Positions 42,493 through 51,349 of a stretch of 64,000 nucleotides of DNA are shown piece by piece. The notes beneath the pieces were generated by a model. The model was given only the letters and a program-made list of their open reading frames with translations, made no database searches and was not told the DNA's origin. Within the stretch, counting starts at the first letter, position 1; each line of letters begins with the position of its first letter. The position numbers were made by a program, and so were the translations under genes. The stretch is from Betaproteobacteria bacterium (GTDB lineage Bacteria > Pseudomonadota > Gammaproteobacteria > Burkholderiales > Rhodocyclaceae): contig JADIYD010000009.1 in the NCBI GenBank assembly GCA_016705475.1, positions 62,001 through 126,000 of the forward strand, in the 5' to 3' direction.

Positions 42493-43757
42493 GCGACAAA
42501 AGCCAGGCCTTGCGCCTGATCAACGACCTCGTCGCCGATTTTCGCGATCCGGGTTTTGTCTGGCAGGTCGTCTCGCTGGTCGCCTGTATCGGCCTCGCCG
42601 CACTGATCGCCCACTGGTGGCGCGGCCGTCGTACCGAAGGCGAGGGGCGGCTGTCCGACGCCAGCTCGCGGCTCGCCTTCCCGCTCACCGGCATGGTCCT
42701 GACCGGCATCGCCATCGCCACGCTCGGTTCGCTCATTCACGTCAATCTGCTCAAGCTGGCCATGCCGCTGCTCGGCTCGATGGCGCTCGTGCGCAGTGTC
42801 ATTTTCGTGCTTCGCCAGGCTTTCCCGCGGGCCACCTGGCTGACCACCTGGGAACGCATCATCGCGGCCATCGTCTGGGGCTGGCTGGCACTCTACATCA
42901 CCGATCTGGCGCCCTACGTCATCGATGCGCTGGAAAGCGTGCAGTTCCATATCGGCAAGCAGCACATCGATTTGTGGACCGTGCTGCGCGGTATTGCGAC
43001 CATCTTCCTGACTGTCGTCTTCGCGCTGTGGATCGCCGGCGTCATCGAAGCGCGCCTGATGCGCATTCATACGCTGGATGCGAACCTGCGCATTGTTGGC
43101 GTGCGCGTCGCCAAGGCAGGCCTGACCGTGATCGCCATCCTGACCAGTCTGGCGCTGGTTGGCATCGACATGACGGCACTCTCGGTATTCACCGGCGCGC
43201 TGGGCGTCGGCCTCGGTTTTGGCCTGCAGAAAATCGCCAGCAATTACGTTTCCGGCTTCATCATCCTGCTCGACCGTTCGATCCGCATCGGCAACATCGT
43301 CCAGGTTGGCAACGAAGGCGGTGAAGTCACGCAGATCACGACGCGCTATACGGTGCTCAAGCATCCGGGCGGCACTGAGTTCATCGTGCCGAATGAAACG
43401 CTGATTGGCACCACGGTGCAGAACCAGACCTATTCAAACAACGAATTGCGCCTGACGACGACCATCGGCGTTGCCTACAATACTGACCTCGATCTGGCCT
43501 GCCATCTGATGACCGAAGCGGCCGTTGCCCATCCCCGGGTCCTGAGCAGCCCGGCACCCAAGGTTTTTCTGACCCAGTTCGCCGACAGCAGCATCAACCT
43601 CGAACTGGGTTTCTGGATCGATGATCCTGAAGAGGGCAAAGGCAACATTGTGTCCGATGTCAATTTTGCCATCTGGCGCGCGTTCAAGGAAAAAGGTATC
43701 GTCATTCCATTCCCTCAGCGGGAAGTGCATATTCGCAATCAGGAGGTGGCGGTTTAG
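42489..43757 (+). CDS. MscS-family mechanosensitive channel
   Basis: The 422-residue protein has several N-terminal membrane helices (about residues 15-200). The MscS pore helix with Gly/Ala packing is ALSVFTGALGVGLGFGLQKIASNYVSGFIILLDRSIRIGN, and a cytosolic beta domain follows (GGEVTQITTRYTVLKHPGGTEFIVPNE). It gates on membrane tension to release solutes. It is the last gene of the coupled run that starts at dedA. Confidence 0.93.
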   Translation: MSDKSQALRLINDLVADFRDPGFVWQVVSLVACIGLAALIAHWWRGRRTEGEGRLSDASSRLAFPLTGMVLTGIAIATLGSLIHVNLLKLAMPLLGSMALVRSVIFVLRQAFPRATWLTTWERIIAAIVWGWLALYITDLAPYVIDALESVQFHIGKQHIDLWTVLRGIATIFLTVVFALWIAGVIEARLMRIHTLDANLRIVGVRVAKAGLTVIAILTSLALVGIDMTALSVFTGALGVGLGFGLQKIASNYVSGFIILLDRSIRIGNIVQVGNEGGEVTQITTRYTVLKHPGGTEFIVPNETLIGTTVQNQTYSNNELRLTTTIGVAYNTDLDLACHLMTEAAVAHPRVLSSPAPKVFLTQFADSSINLELGFWIDDPEEGKGNIVSDVNFAIWRAFKEKGIVIPFPQREVHIRNQEVAV

Positions 43758-43857
43758 GGTGATGCGCAACGGACTTTGTCCCCGTTGTTGCTTGAGACTA
43801 AGCCTCCTCTGCTTGCAGCTATCCATCCGCCAGAGGCTAAATTTTCTGAAGAATGCG

Positions 43858-45897
43858 GTGAAGAAAAGCGCAATTCACTTCGTGTCGCGGTGTCGTTGGT
43901 CTGTTTTTGGGGCCTCGCTGATGCTTGCGTTCTCCGCGCAGGCTGAAGAGCATTTCTATTTTTCCAGCCTGCCGGTAGTCGCCTCGGTCAGTCGCTTGCC
44001 TCAGCGCCTCGCCGATGCGCCGACATCGGTCACGGTCATTGATCGCGAGATGATCCGCAATTTGCCGATTCGCGATCTGAACGACGTGTTCCGGCTGGTG
44101 CCCGGTTTTCAGACCTATCCCAACAACACGGAAGCGGCACGTGTTACCTATCATGGGCTGACTGATGAAGAGTTCTCGCCGCGCCTGCAGGTTATGGTCG
44201 ATGGCCGCTCGATGTACTCGCCAGCCTTCCGCAACGGGACCAACTGGGCGCTCATTCCGGTGGCCATCGAGGACATCGAGCGCATCGAGGTGGTTCGCGG
44301 CACGAATGCCGTGTCCTACGGCTCCAATGCCTTCCTCGGCGTCATCAATATCATCACGGTGGATCCATCGGTGGTGCGCGGATTCTCCGTATCGACCAGT
44401 TATGGCAATCAGAACGTGCGCGATTATTCGCTGCGGACTGGCGGCAAACTGGGCGAGGCGGGTGATTTTCGCTTCACCTATCGCCAGCAGAATGACGATG
44501 GATTGCGTGATCGATACGACTGGACTGACTCATACTTCTCCCGACTGTTCGATTTTCGGGCCGATTTTGCGCTCACCGAGCGCGATAGCCTGCAGGTCAG
44601 TGCCGGGCACGTGGATGCGGTGACACAACGTGGGCGGCTTAAGTTTGATAACGCAGTCTTGAAGAGCGATACCGGCAATCCGTTCCGTGACTTCGAGCAG
44701 TCGAACAGCTATTTGCAGTTTCAATGGCGGCGGGCCTTGTCCAACGACTCGGATTTCCAGTTGCGCTATGCCTATTCGGTCGACAAGGGGACGGAGGCAT
44801 ACGTCAATCCCAACAACGGCGCACCTTACATCTATGATCCTTGGGGCGCCGAAGGTTCGCGCCATGAAATCGAAGCGCAGCACAATATCCGTCTGTTCGA
44901 GACCGTACGCCTGGCCTGGGGCGGCAGTTGGCGTCAGGATGCCGTCCGGGCACAAACCACCTTGGCTGGTCAGGGTGATGTCAGCCGGGATGTTGCACGG
45001 ATCTTTGGAAATCTCGAGTGGAAGCCGTCTAGCTGGCTCACCGGCAACCTCGGTCTGTCCGGTGAGGACGACAGCCTGGCCGGACCGCATTTTGCACCCC
45101 GGTTGAGCGTGTCTTTCCACCTCGATCCGGAAAATACGCTGCGTTTCGGCACCTCACGGGCATATCGGACGGGAAGTACGGTCGACTACAAGGGCGATTG
45201 GCACAACGGCGCCAAGTACCAGTTCCGGGGCGACCCGAATATGCCTTCCGAGCGCATGGATACTGTGGAAATCGGCTATCTCGGCGATTGGCGCGACTGG
45301 CGCATGAGCCTTGATGTGCGGCTTTTCAATGAAAAGGTATACAACCGCCTGTTGGTCATTGATCGCAATGACGGCCTCGACTCGGACCCGGACGGGATGC
45401 TGCCCATCCAAGATGTGCGTATGCGTGGTGTCGAGTATCAATGGCGCTGGCAGCCTTTCAATTCGACTCGGCTGGTGCTAAGTCAGATGTTTATCGGCAT
45501 CGACGCGGAGTATCTGGCGTCGGCACTGGCCTCAAATCCGTCCAGCACCCTGAAGGGTGCCACGAAATACAGCCTTATCGACAAACTCTCCGAATACGGC
45601 ACGCCACACCGCTCCACCTCGCTGCTGCTGATCCAGAAGCTGCCATATGGCCTGGAGTTTTCGGCCGCCGGCTATTGGCAGAGCAACATGAAGTGGTCGA
45701 TCAATACCGAGGCCCTGAAGTACCGCCGGGTCGATACCCGGCTTGCTTATCCCTTCCGCTGGGCCGGGAGGGGTGGCGAGCTGGCCTGGATCGTCCAGTC
45801 CGCCAACGGTGCGCATTTCGAGTACAAAGCCTACAACAATCCTGCCGACCGGATAGTCGAGCGTCGCCAGTGGCTGACCTTGCGCCTCGACTTCTGA
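43858..45897 (+). CDS. TonB-dependent outer-membrane receptor
   Basis: A GTG at 43858 gives a good signal peptide (VKKSAIHF...VFGASLMLAFSAQA) and 679 residues; the ATG at 43762 is an alternative that would add a cysteine-rich, unlikely extension. The plug domain has DAPTSVTVIDREMIRNLPIRDLNDVFRLVPGF and IEDIERIEVVRGTNAVSYGSNAFLGVINIIT. The rest has the alternating pattern of a beta-barrel ending in WLTLRLDF. It imports a large scarce ligand (siderophore, haem or other); the substrate cannot be read. Confidence 0.9.
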   Translation: MKKSAIHFVSRCRWSVFGASLMLAFSAQAEEHFYFSSLPVVASVSRLPQRLADAPTSVTVIDREMIRNLPIRDLNDVFRLVPGFQTYPNNTEAARVTYHGLTDEEFSPRLQVMVDGRSMYSPAFRNGTNWALIPVAIEDIERIEVVRGTNAVSYGSNAFLGVINIITVDPSVVRGFSVSTSYGNQNVRDYSLRTGGKLGEAGDFRFTYRQQNDDGLRDRYDWTDSYFSRLFDFRADFALTERDSLQVSAGHVDAVTQRGRLKFDNAVLKSDTGNPFRDFEQSNSYLQFQWRRALSNDSDFQLRYAYSVDKGTEAYVNPNNGAPYIYDPWGAEGSRHEIEAQHNIRLFETVRLAWGGSWRQDAVRAQTTLAGQGDVSRDVARIFGNLEWKPSSWLTGNLGLSGEDDSLAGPHFAPRLSVSFHLDPENTLRFGTSRAYRTGSTVDYKGDWHNGAKYQFRGDPNMPSERMDTVEIGYLGDWRDWRMSLDVRLFNEKVYNRLLVIDRNDGLDSDPDGMLPIQDVRMRGVEYQWRWQPFNSTRLVLSQMFIGIDAEYLASALASNPSSTLKGATKYSLIDKLSEYGTPHRSTSLLLIQKLPYGLEFSAAGYWQSNMKWSINTEALKYRRVDTRLAYPFRWAGRGGELAWIVQSANGAHFEYKAYNNPADRIVERRQWLTLRLDF

Positions 45898-45909
45898 GCG
45901 CCTCCAGCT

Positions 45910-46638
45910 TCAGAACAATGTCGTTGCTCTAACCCAGGCATCCGGCAGCACATTGACGACCTGAGCCTCCAGCCATTTGTCTGCACCGGACAGGATGGCG
46001 ATGCCGGTGAGCAGGATGATCACGCCGAAGGCCTTCTTGATGCCATCGATGCGCTGCAACACCCAGCCGCGCGCCGCATTGAAGCCTTTGCGCGAGGCGT
46101 AGGCGACGGCGACCAGCGGAATCGCTGCACCAATCCCGAACAAGCCAAGAATGACCCCGCCGCGCACTGCGCCGCCCTCGCTGGCGACCAGCGTCAGCGC
46201 CGAGGCGAGTAGCGGGCCGGAACACGGGCTCCAGACCAGGCCAAGCACGCCGCCGAGGAGCAACGCGCCACCCAGCGAGCCGCCATCGAGCTTGGCCGAG
46301 GCGGCGTTGGCGCTCGAGGCTATGGGCAGCATCCATTCCGTGAAGTGCCGATTGAGCACGGGAACCAGCATGACGAGGCCGAAGGTGATCAACATCCAGG
46401 CGCCGAACAGCCGCACGCTGTCCGAATCGATACCAAGCGCCGGGCCAAGGGCGCCGAGGACGATGCCGATCAGCGCAAAAGAAATCGCCATCCCGGCACC
46501 CATGGCCAGCGGGGCGAGGCGGTTGGCCTGCACGGCGCCGCCGAGGACCAGTGGCAGGATGGGGAAAACGCAGGGCGACAGCGTCGTCAAACTGCCGGCA
46601 ACCAGGCTCAGCCCGAGGTGGGCGAGGGGAATGTCCAT
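45910..46638 (-). CDS. CcdA/DsbD-type membrane thiol-electron transporter
   Basis: The 242-residue protein has about six membrane helices and the CcdA cysteine/proline pattern GSLTTLSPCVFPILPLV and LGLVWSPCSGPLLAS. It carries reducing power across the membrane for periplasmic thiol proteins. The thioredoxin-like gene 5 bp upstream on the same strand suggests a dedicated reductase pair. Confidence 0.9.
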   Translation of the reverse strand: MDIPLAHLGLSLVAGSLTTLSPCVFPILPLVLGGAVQANRLAPLAMGAGMAISFALIGIVLGALGPALGIDSDSVRLFGAWMLITFGLVMLVPVLNRHFTEWMLPIASSANAASAKLDGGSLGGALLLGGVLGLVWSPCSGPLLASALTLVASEGGAVRGGVILGLFGIGAAIPLVAVAYASRKGFNAARGWVLQRIDGIKKAFGVIILLTGIAILSGADKWLEAQVVNVLPDAWVRATTLF

Positions 46639-46643
46639 GGTGC

Positions 46644-47024
46644 CTACTTCGCGCTACCAAGCACGGCGCGCAACGGCGCCGGGTCGGTCTCACCGGCCAG
46701 CCGCCCGGTTTCCTTGCCACCCTTGTAGACAATCACCGTCGATTGCGAACGCACGCCTAGCTGGCGCTTCAGTTCGCGCTCCTTGTCGAAATTGACGACG
46801 AGCAGCGTGCCGGGCACAGCAGCATCACCCTTCCAGCCGTTGAACACCTTTTCCTGGGCGCGGCAGGTCGGGCACCAGTCAGCGTGGAAATGCAGCGCCA
46901 CCGCTTCGCCGGCCTTCTGTTTGGCGGCCAGGGTTTCCGCAGCGTAGGGCTGGATGTCGAGGGCGAAGGCGAGGCTGGCGGCGGCCGAGAGGGCGAGGCC
47001 GGCGAGAAGCTTGGCGGTTTTCAT
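46644..47024 (-). CDS. Periplasmic thioredoxin-like protein
   Basis: The start at 47024 (MKTAKLLAGLALSAAASLAFA) gives 126 residues with a signal peptide. It has the thioredoxin active site FHADWCPTCRAQ and the cis-Pro-like SQSTVIVYKGG region. It is followed 5 bp later by the CcdA-type gene, which probably keeps it reduced. Possible roles include cytochrome c or metal-centre maturation. Confidence 0.9.
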   Translation of the reverse strand: MKTAKLLAGLALSAAASLAFALDIQPYAAETLAAKQKAGEAVALHFHADWCPTCRAQEKVFNGWKGDAAVPGTLLVVNFDKERELKRQLGVRSQSTVIVYKGGKETGRLAGETDPAPLRAVLGSAK

Positions 47025-47400
47025 GAATATTCTCCGTATTGGTTGGGTAATCATTAGTCGCCGGGGCTGCAATAAACTTACAGAGCAGCCGGAAATCATT
47101 TCGCAATGAGGGATTCGCAGCGCCGTGTAGGGGGCATTCGACAGCAAATGGCACTTGTGTGCGCAGGCAGTATGGGTGATCCAGCGGCAGGTATCTGAGC
47201 GATGCGGTCTCACCGAGAGGTAGCCAGTTTGGTCCTCTTCGGCCAGGGCAGTCATTGGGAAAAGTCGACACCAGCAACCGCAATGGGTTGGTCAGTTGTC
47301 GCAGGCGCGAGACTGTGCGCATCGGCCCGTTCTTCTTTCTCAACATGCCGACCCTACGTATGATCAAGGTCGTGTTCACAAATAATTGTCAGGAATCGCC
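47025..47400. other. Gene-free stretch, 376 bp
   Basis: It divides the divergent thioredoxin and redoxin genes. No RNA gene, terminator or dispersed-repeat copy seen; probably contains both promoters. Confidence 0.45.
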
Positions 47401-47895
47401 ATGGACGAGAACATCGAGACTGCACCTGAATTGCAGGTCTCCGAGTGGATCAACGCCGATCACGCAATCTCGCTGAAGAGCCTCCGTGGACGTGTCGTCG
47501 TGCTGCACGCGTTCCAGATGCTTTGCCCCGGTTGCGTGCAACACGGAATTCCACAATCGACGAAGATCCACAACGCCTTCGACAGGAAAGACCTCGTGGT
47601 CCTTGGTCTGCACACGGTATTCGAACACCACGCGGTGATGGGGGCCGATGCGCTGAGGGTCTTCATGCACGAATACCGCATCCCTTTTCCGGTTGGCGTG
47701 GACGCGGCGCTCGCGGGCAGCGAGATACCCCTGACGATGCAGACCTACGGCTTGCGCGGTACGCCCAGCCTGATCGTGATCGACCGGAACGGATATGTCC
47801 GCCTCAACCATTTCGGGCAGGTGGATGACCTGCGTATCGGTGCAGTGCTCGGGCAACTGGTCGCGGAGCCGGTGGGGACCGCTCCCGGTAGGTAA
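47401..47895 (+). CDS. Redoxin/TlpA-like thiol-disulfide protein
   Basis: The start at 47401 (MDENIETAPELQVSEW) has AGGA upstream; the product has 164 residues and no signal peptide. The active-site area is VVLHAFQMLCPGCVQHGIPQ (Cys-x-x-Cys), with the redoxin pattern SLKSLRGRVVVLHAF and later TMQTYGLRGTPSLIVIDRNG. It is a peroxiredoxin or TlpA relative; the exact chemistry is not clear. Confidence 0.8.
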   Translation: MDENIETAPELQVSEWINADHAISLKSLRGRVVVLHAFQMLCPGCVQHGIPQSTKIHNAFDRKDLVVLGLHTVFEHHAVMGADALRVFMHEYRIPFPVGVDAALAGSEIPLTMQTYGLRGTPSLIVIDRNGYVRLNHFGQVDDLRIGAVLGQLVAEPVGTAPGR

Positions 47896-47950
47896 GGCGG
47901 GGCGAAACGCCGGTTTGACCCATCCGCGTTGAGCGAATTGCTGGACGTGC

Positions 47951-48349
47951 TCACTCTGACACCATGAATGCCTCATATGCCCACATGATGCAAAGGGCCG
48001 CCAACAACAGCCAGATTACGACAATGGCCGCAGCTGCAACTCTGCTCACAGGTTTTCCATTCTGTATGGTTTCCTGAGCCCGTGCTCGGCACTCCGCCAA
48101 AATTTGATGAGGAACCAACTTTATAGCCAAGGCAATGCCTATTGGGATCAGAATGAGATCATCCAGATAGCCTAGAACCGGAATAAAGTCCGGGATCAAA
48201 TCGATGGGGCTGAAGGCATATGCAACGATTACGGCCACGACGAGCTTTGCATACCACGGTGTTCGGGGGTCGCGTGCAGCAAGGTACAGAGCAAAGGTCT
48301 CTGCCTTGAGATTGCGCGCTCGCTGTTTCAGCCCTGCGAGAACTGCCAT
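47951..48349 (-). CDS. DUF1232 (YkvA-type) membrane protein
   Basis: The start at 48349 (MAVLAGLKQRARNL) gives 132 residues. DUF1232 is recognisable from DPRTPWYAKLVVAVIVAYAFSPIDLIPDFIPVLGYLDDLI. A C-terminal membrane helix follows (AAAAIVVIWLLLAALCIMWAYEA). Function unknown. Its DNA looks somewhat less GC-rich than its neighbours by eye. Confidence 0.85.
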   Translation of the reverse strand: MAVLAGLKQRARNLKAETFALYLAARDPRTPWYAKLVVAVIVAYAFSPIDLIPDFIPVLGYLDDLILIPIGIALAIKLVPHQILAECRARAQETIQNGKPVSRVAAAAIVVIWLLLAALCIMWAYEAFMVSE

Positions 48350-48436
48350 GTGAAATGCCTCCAGTGACTGCTGTGCGTTGTTTCTGGGCACTTCCGCTTT
48401 GGTCCGGGGGTTGCCTGAAAACCCTGAGCAGGACAA

Positions 48437-49192
48437 CTACGCTGCGCTGATCAAACTGCCAAGCACAATACCCTGCCGCCGCAGATCGTCAAGCAGCGCG
48501 GCGCCGTGGGCGAGGAGTTGTTCGGGGGCGGGGTGTTGCAGTTCCGTGGCAATCTGGCGGATGGCGGTTTCGCCGGTAGTTGGTGTGGCGGCGAGCAGGG
48601 CCAGCAGGCGACCGGTGACGGCGTTGATCTGGCTGAATTGCACGTCGTCGTTGGCGTCGCGGTAGACGACGATGTGGGTTGCTTGCGGTTTGCGCGGCCG
48701 GTAATCCGGGCCGATCAGGTGCACCGGCCAGGCGTAGGTGAGGTTTAGCAGGGCGGGGTTGAGGGCGACCGGATTGGCCAGCAGGTCGCCGGACGGGTCA
48801 TGCGCGGGTGTCGCAACATCCATGATGTCGAGCGCCAGTTCGGCCCATTCGTAATGGGCCAGTTCGGCCAGCCAGACGGGCAGCGGCTGGTGGATATCTG
48901 CCTCGGCCAGATAGCGGACGAATTCGCGGGGAATCTCGCGGAACCATGGCGTGTGACTTGGCCAGTCCCGGAAAAAGCTGCGGTTCAAGCGGCGCCAGCG
49001 TTTTTCGCCCAGTGTTTCACGGCTGACCGGGAAGCAGCTGTCCAGAAAACCGCAGATGTTGTTGAACAACAACTCGTTGTAAACGGCCATGCGGCGGGCC
49101 GGAACGCCGGCTGGCCGGGGCGTCTGTCGCGGGTCGCGAATATGCCGCCCGAAGGCGCGCTGAAAATCCTGAAAATTCGGGGTGCTCATCAT
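48437..49192 (-). CDS. bufC: BufC-type (DUF2063) partner of a DUF692 enzyme
   Basis: The 251-residue protein has the N-terminal DUF2063 region (FQRAFGRHIRDP...RRMAVYNELLFNNICGFLDSCFPVSRETLG). It is the usual partner of DUF692 enzymes, as MbnC/TglB-like leader-binding subunits of RiPP modification. It starts within the end of the DUF692 gene (4-base overlap), the last gene of the buf operon. Confidence 0.85.
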   Translation of the reverse strand: MMSTPNFQDFQRAFGRHIRDPRQTPRPAGVPARRMAVYNELLFNNICGFLDSCFPVSRETLGEKRWRRLNRSFFRDWPSHTPWFREIPREFVRYLAEADIHQPLPVWLAELAHYEWAELALDIMDVATPAHDPSGDLLANPVALNPALLNLTYAWPVHLIGPDYRPRKPQATHIVVYRDANDDVQFSQINAVTGRLLALLAATPTTGETAIRQIATELQHPAPEQLLAHGAALLDDLRRQGIVLGSLISAA

Positions 49193-50034
49193 GCTGCCTT
49201 TGCTTCTGTCGCCGGGATTGCGGACTGCAGGCGGGCTATGGTGCGGACTTCTGCGGTCAACCGGGAAATATCGGGAATATTGAAATCGCGCTCCAGGCAG
49301 GTCGGCACGTTGCCGGTGTGCCGGTAGGCGGTTTCGAGCAACGACCAGACCGGGTCGATGACCTCGGCGCCGTGCGTGTCGACGAGCAGGCCGTCCGGCT
49401 CGACGTAGTGGCCGGCGACGTGGATGTAGCAGGTGCGCTCGAGCGGCAGCGCGGTCATGAAGTCGACCGGGTCGAAGCCGAAATTCCGGCTGTTCACGTA
49501 GATGTTGTTCACATCGAGATGGAGCAGGCAGTCGGCTTCGCGAATGATGTGGCTGATGAAATCGGTCTCGCTCATGTCGGCGCCGGGGGGGGCGACGTAG
49601 TAAGAGGCATTTTCGATGCCGATGCGCATTTCAAGAATGTCCTGAGCCTGCCGGATGCGGTCTGCGGTCCATTTGACGGCTTCTTCGGTCATCGGAATCG
49701 GCAGCAGGTCGTACAGATGGCTTTCGTCCGCACACCACGAGAGGTGCTCGGTGTACAAGCTCATCCCGTGTTCGGCCATGAAAGACTTGATCCGGCGAAG
49801 CAAGGCAACGTCAAGCGGCGCAATGCCGCCGAGCGACAGCGACAGGCCGTGGCAGGCAAAGGGAAAGCGCTCGGTGAAGTGACGCAAATCCTTGCCGGAC
49901 TTGCCGCCCATGCCAGCCCAGTTCTCCGGGGCCAGTTCAAAGAAGGCGATTTCGTCCGGAACCTGCGATTTGAGCGGTGCGATCAACTCACGACGAAAGC
50001 CGAGACCGGCGCCGCGAAGGGGGCGATGAGACAT
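49189..50034 (-). CDS. bufB: BufB-type (DUF692) multinuclear iron RiPP-modifying enzyme
   Basis: The preferred start is 50034 (MSHRPLRGAGLGFRREL), with AGGAG seven bases upstream; the ATG two codons earlier is too close. The 281-residue TIM-barrel shows likely iron ligands in HGLSLSLGG, TEHLSW, HLDVNNIYVN, HVAGHYV and DTHG. In bufferins these enzymes convert Cys into thiooxazole-type groups that bind copper. The adjacent gene bufA supplies the Cys-rich substrate. Copy 9 of the dispersed repeat lies inside it. Confidence 0.9.
   Translation of the reverse strand: MSHRPLRGAGLGFRRELIAPLKSQVPDEIAFFELAPENWAGMGGKSGKDLRHFTERFPFACHGLSLSLGGIAPLDVALLRRIKSFMAEHGMSLYTEHLSWCADESHLYDLLPIPMTEEAVKWTADRIRQAQDILEMRIGIENASYYVAPPGADMSETDFISHIIREADCLLHLDVNNIYVNSRNFGFDPVDFMTALPLERTCYIHVAGHYVEPDGLLVDTHGAEVIDPVWSLLETAYRHTGNVPTCLERDFNIPDISRLTAEVRTIARLQSAIPATEAKAA
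49251..49287 (+). repeat. Uptake-signal-like repeat, copy 9 (inside bufB)
   Basis: CTG then CGGTCAAC (49254-49261), then AAATAT, AATATT and AAAT tracts. It lies on the non-coding strand of bufB. Confidence 0.8.
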
Positions 50035-50098
50035 GGTCATGCTCCTGGCAAGGCGCGGCGGGCAGGCCTGAGCCCGCACCGCCGGCCGGATGCAGAAA

Positions 50099-50425
50099 TT
50101 ACTTCTTGTCAGCGCCGCACTTGGCCTCGCCACACTTGCCATCCTTCATTTTCTTTTCGCCGGCCGCCTTCTTGTCGGCGCCGCACTTGGCTTCACCGCA
50201 CTTGCCGTCCTTCATTTTCTTTTCGCCAGCGGCCTTTTTGTCAGCACCGCACTTGGCTTCACCGCATTTGCCATCTTTCGTCTTGGTGTCAGCTTGGGCC
50301 AGCTGGTAACCGGCTTCCAGCTTGGTCGCGCCAAACGGGTTTTCGGCGGCGTGGGCGACCGGGCTCAGGGCAATGGCGGCGAAGGCGGAACCGACGGCCA
50401 GGGAAACGAGATTTTGCTTTTTCAT
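50099..50425 (-). CDS. bufA: Bufferin-like Cys-rich RiPP precursor
   Basis: The 108-residue precursor has a signal peptide (MKKQNLVSLAVGSAFAAIALSPVAHA). A low-complexity body follows, made of three tandem units with DGKCGEAKCGADKK, so six cysteines in KCGEAKCG pairs. This is the bufferin (HvfA-type) pattern: a periplasmic copper-binding peptide whose cysteines are modified by the DUF692 enzyme. It comes first after the anti-sigma gene and before bufB, separated from bufB by about 65 bp. Confidence 0.9.
   Translation of the reverse strand: MKKQNLVSLAVGSAFAAIALSPVAHAAENPFGATKLEAGYQLAQADTKTKDGKCGEAKCGADKKAAGEKKMKDGKCGEAKCGADKKAAGEKKMKDGKCGEAKCGADKK
50103..50282. repeat. 66-bp tandem repeat, about 2.7 copies
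   Basis: Units start at 50103, 50169 and 50235 with few base differences, encoding the 22-residue units of the bufA product. The copy number may vary between strains. Confidence 0.9.
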
Positions 50426-50457
50426 GATTTGCTCCGTTGAGATTGAGGTTGTTTGGA

Positions 50458-50637
50458 TCAGTCTTTGTGACTCATCCAGGCACTGGTCGCCTGACGCATG
50501 AACGCGAACTGCTTCTCAGCACGCCGGCAACCGACACAAAACGCCAGGTGAAATCGAAACTGGACGCGCTCCCATAAGCTGAGTTTGCGTTCCAGTTGTA
50601 ACGAGGCGAGGCGGGTGGATTCCCTGCAGCTGATCAT
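50458..50637 (-). CDS. zf-HC2-type anti-sigma factor (short)
   Basis: The start at 50637 (MISCRESTRLASLQLERKL) gives 59 residues. The zinc-binding H-x3-C-x2-C pattern is in RFHLAFCVGCRRAE. It precedes bufA on the same strand and is divergent from the ECF sigma gene 120 bp away, so it most likely controls that sigma factor. The longer open frame to 50679 is less likely. Confidence 0.75.
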   Translation of the reverse strand: MISCRESTRLASLQLERKLSLWERVQFRFHLAFCVGCRRAEKQFAFMRQATSAWMSHKD

Positions 50638-50756
50638 TTCAGTTCCTGTTTTACGTGTCCGGCTTGGTGGCCTGCTCAATTAGTCGGTAATGAGATCGAA
50701 ACCTTACAAAATATTTTCTGAAGTAAGATCCGTCTCAATAAACCAATTGAGTAGCC

Positions 50757-51326
50757 ATGGCTTCTGACCCTCTTCACGACCCGGAGTTTCTCACAAGCTT
50801 GCGTCGCGACATGCTGCGCTTTGCCGATATGCAGTTGCGCAACCGGGAACAAGCCGAGGATGCCGTGCAGGAGGCGCTGACCGGCGCCCTGAGTGGACGA
50901 GAAAAGTTCGCTTCGCGCGCTTCGCTACGGACCTGGGTGCTGTCGATCCTGAAAAACAAGATCGTTGACGTGCTGCGTCGCAAGGTTCGCGAGAATGCCA
51001 CGGTCAACCCGGAAAATGACGAAGGTTTGCAAGGCTATTTCAACGACCGCGAGCACTGGGCCGAGGACACCCGGCCTTCCGAGTGGGAAACGCCGCAGCA
51101 GGCCATGGAAAACAAGCAGTTCTGGGAAGTCTTCGAAGCCTGCCTTTATCGTTTGCCGGAAGCGAGCGGACGCATTTTCACCATGCGTGAAGTGCTCGGT
51201 TTCGACACTGACGAAATCTGCCAGACGCTGGATATCACCACCAACAATTGCTGGGTCCAGTTGCACCGGGCACGGTTGGCCTTGCGCGCCTGCCTGGGCG
51301 CCAACTGGTTCGGCGAAGCGGCCTGA
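50757..51326 (+). CDS. ECF-type RNA polymerase sigma factor
   Basis: The 189-residue product has sigma region 2 (MLRFADMQLRNREQAEDAVQEALTGAL) and region 4 (LPEASGRIFTMREVLGFDTDEICQTLDITTNN). A dispersed-repeat copy falls in the region 2-4 linker (ATVNPENDEGLQGYF). It is divergent from the anti-sigma/bufABC operon, which is its likely target, consistent with the copper-stress regulation known for bufferin clusters. Confidence 0.9.
   Translation: MASDPLHDPEFLTSLRRDMLRFADMQLRNREQAEDAVQEALTGALSGREKFASRASLRTWVLSILKNKIVDVLRRKVRENATVNPENDEGLQGYFNDREHWAEDTRPSEWETPQQAMENKQFWEVFEACLYRLPEASGRIFTMREVLGFDTDEICQTLDITTNNCWVQLHRARLALRACLGANWFGEAA
50998..51034 (+). repeat. Uptake-signal-like repeat, copy 10 (sigma-factor linker)
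   Basis: CCA then CGGTCAAC (51001-51008), then an AAAAT tract; the later tract is weak (TTT). In frame in the linker between sigma regions. Confidence 0.7.
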
Positions 51327-51349
51327 GCGTTTCAGGCCGCTTCAGTCGG

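Noticed and set aside
50103..50282. Possible CRISPR-like array
   Set aside because: The 66-bp units are direct coding repeats of the bufA gene, with no spacers. No CRISPR array was seen anywhere in the window.
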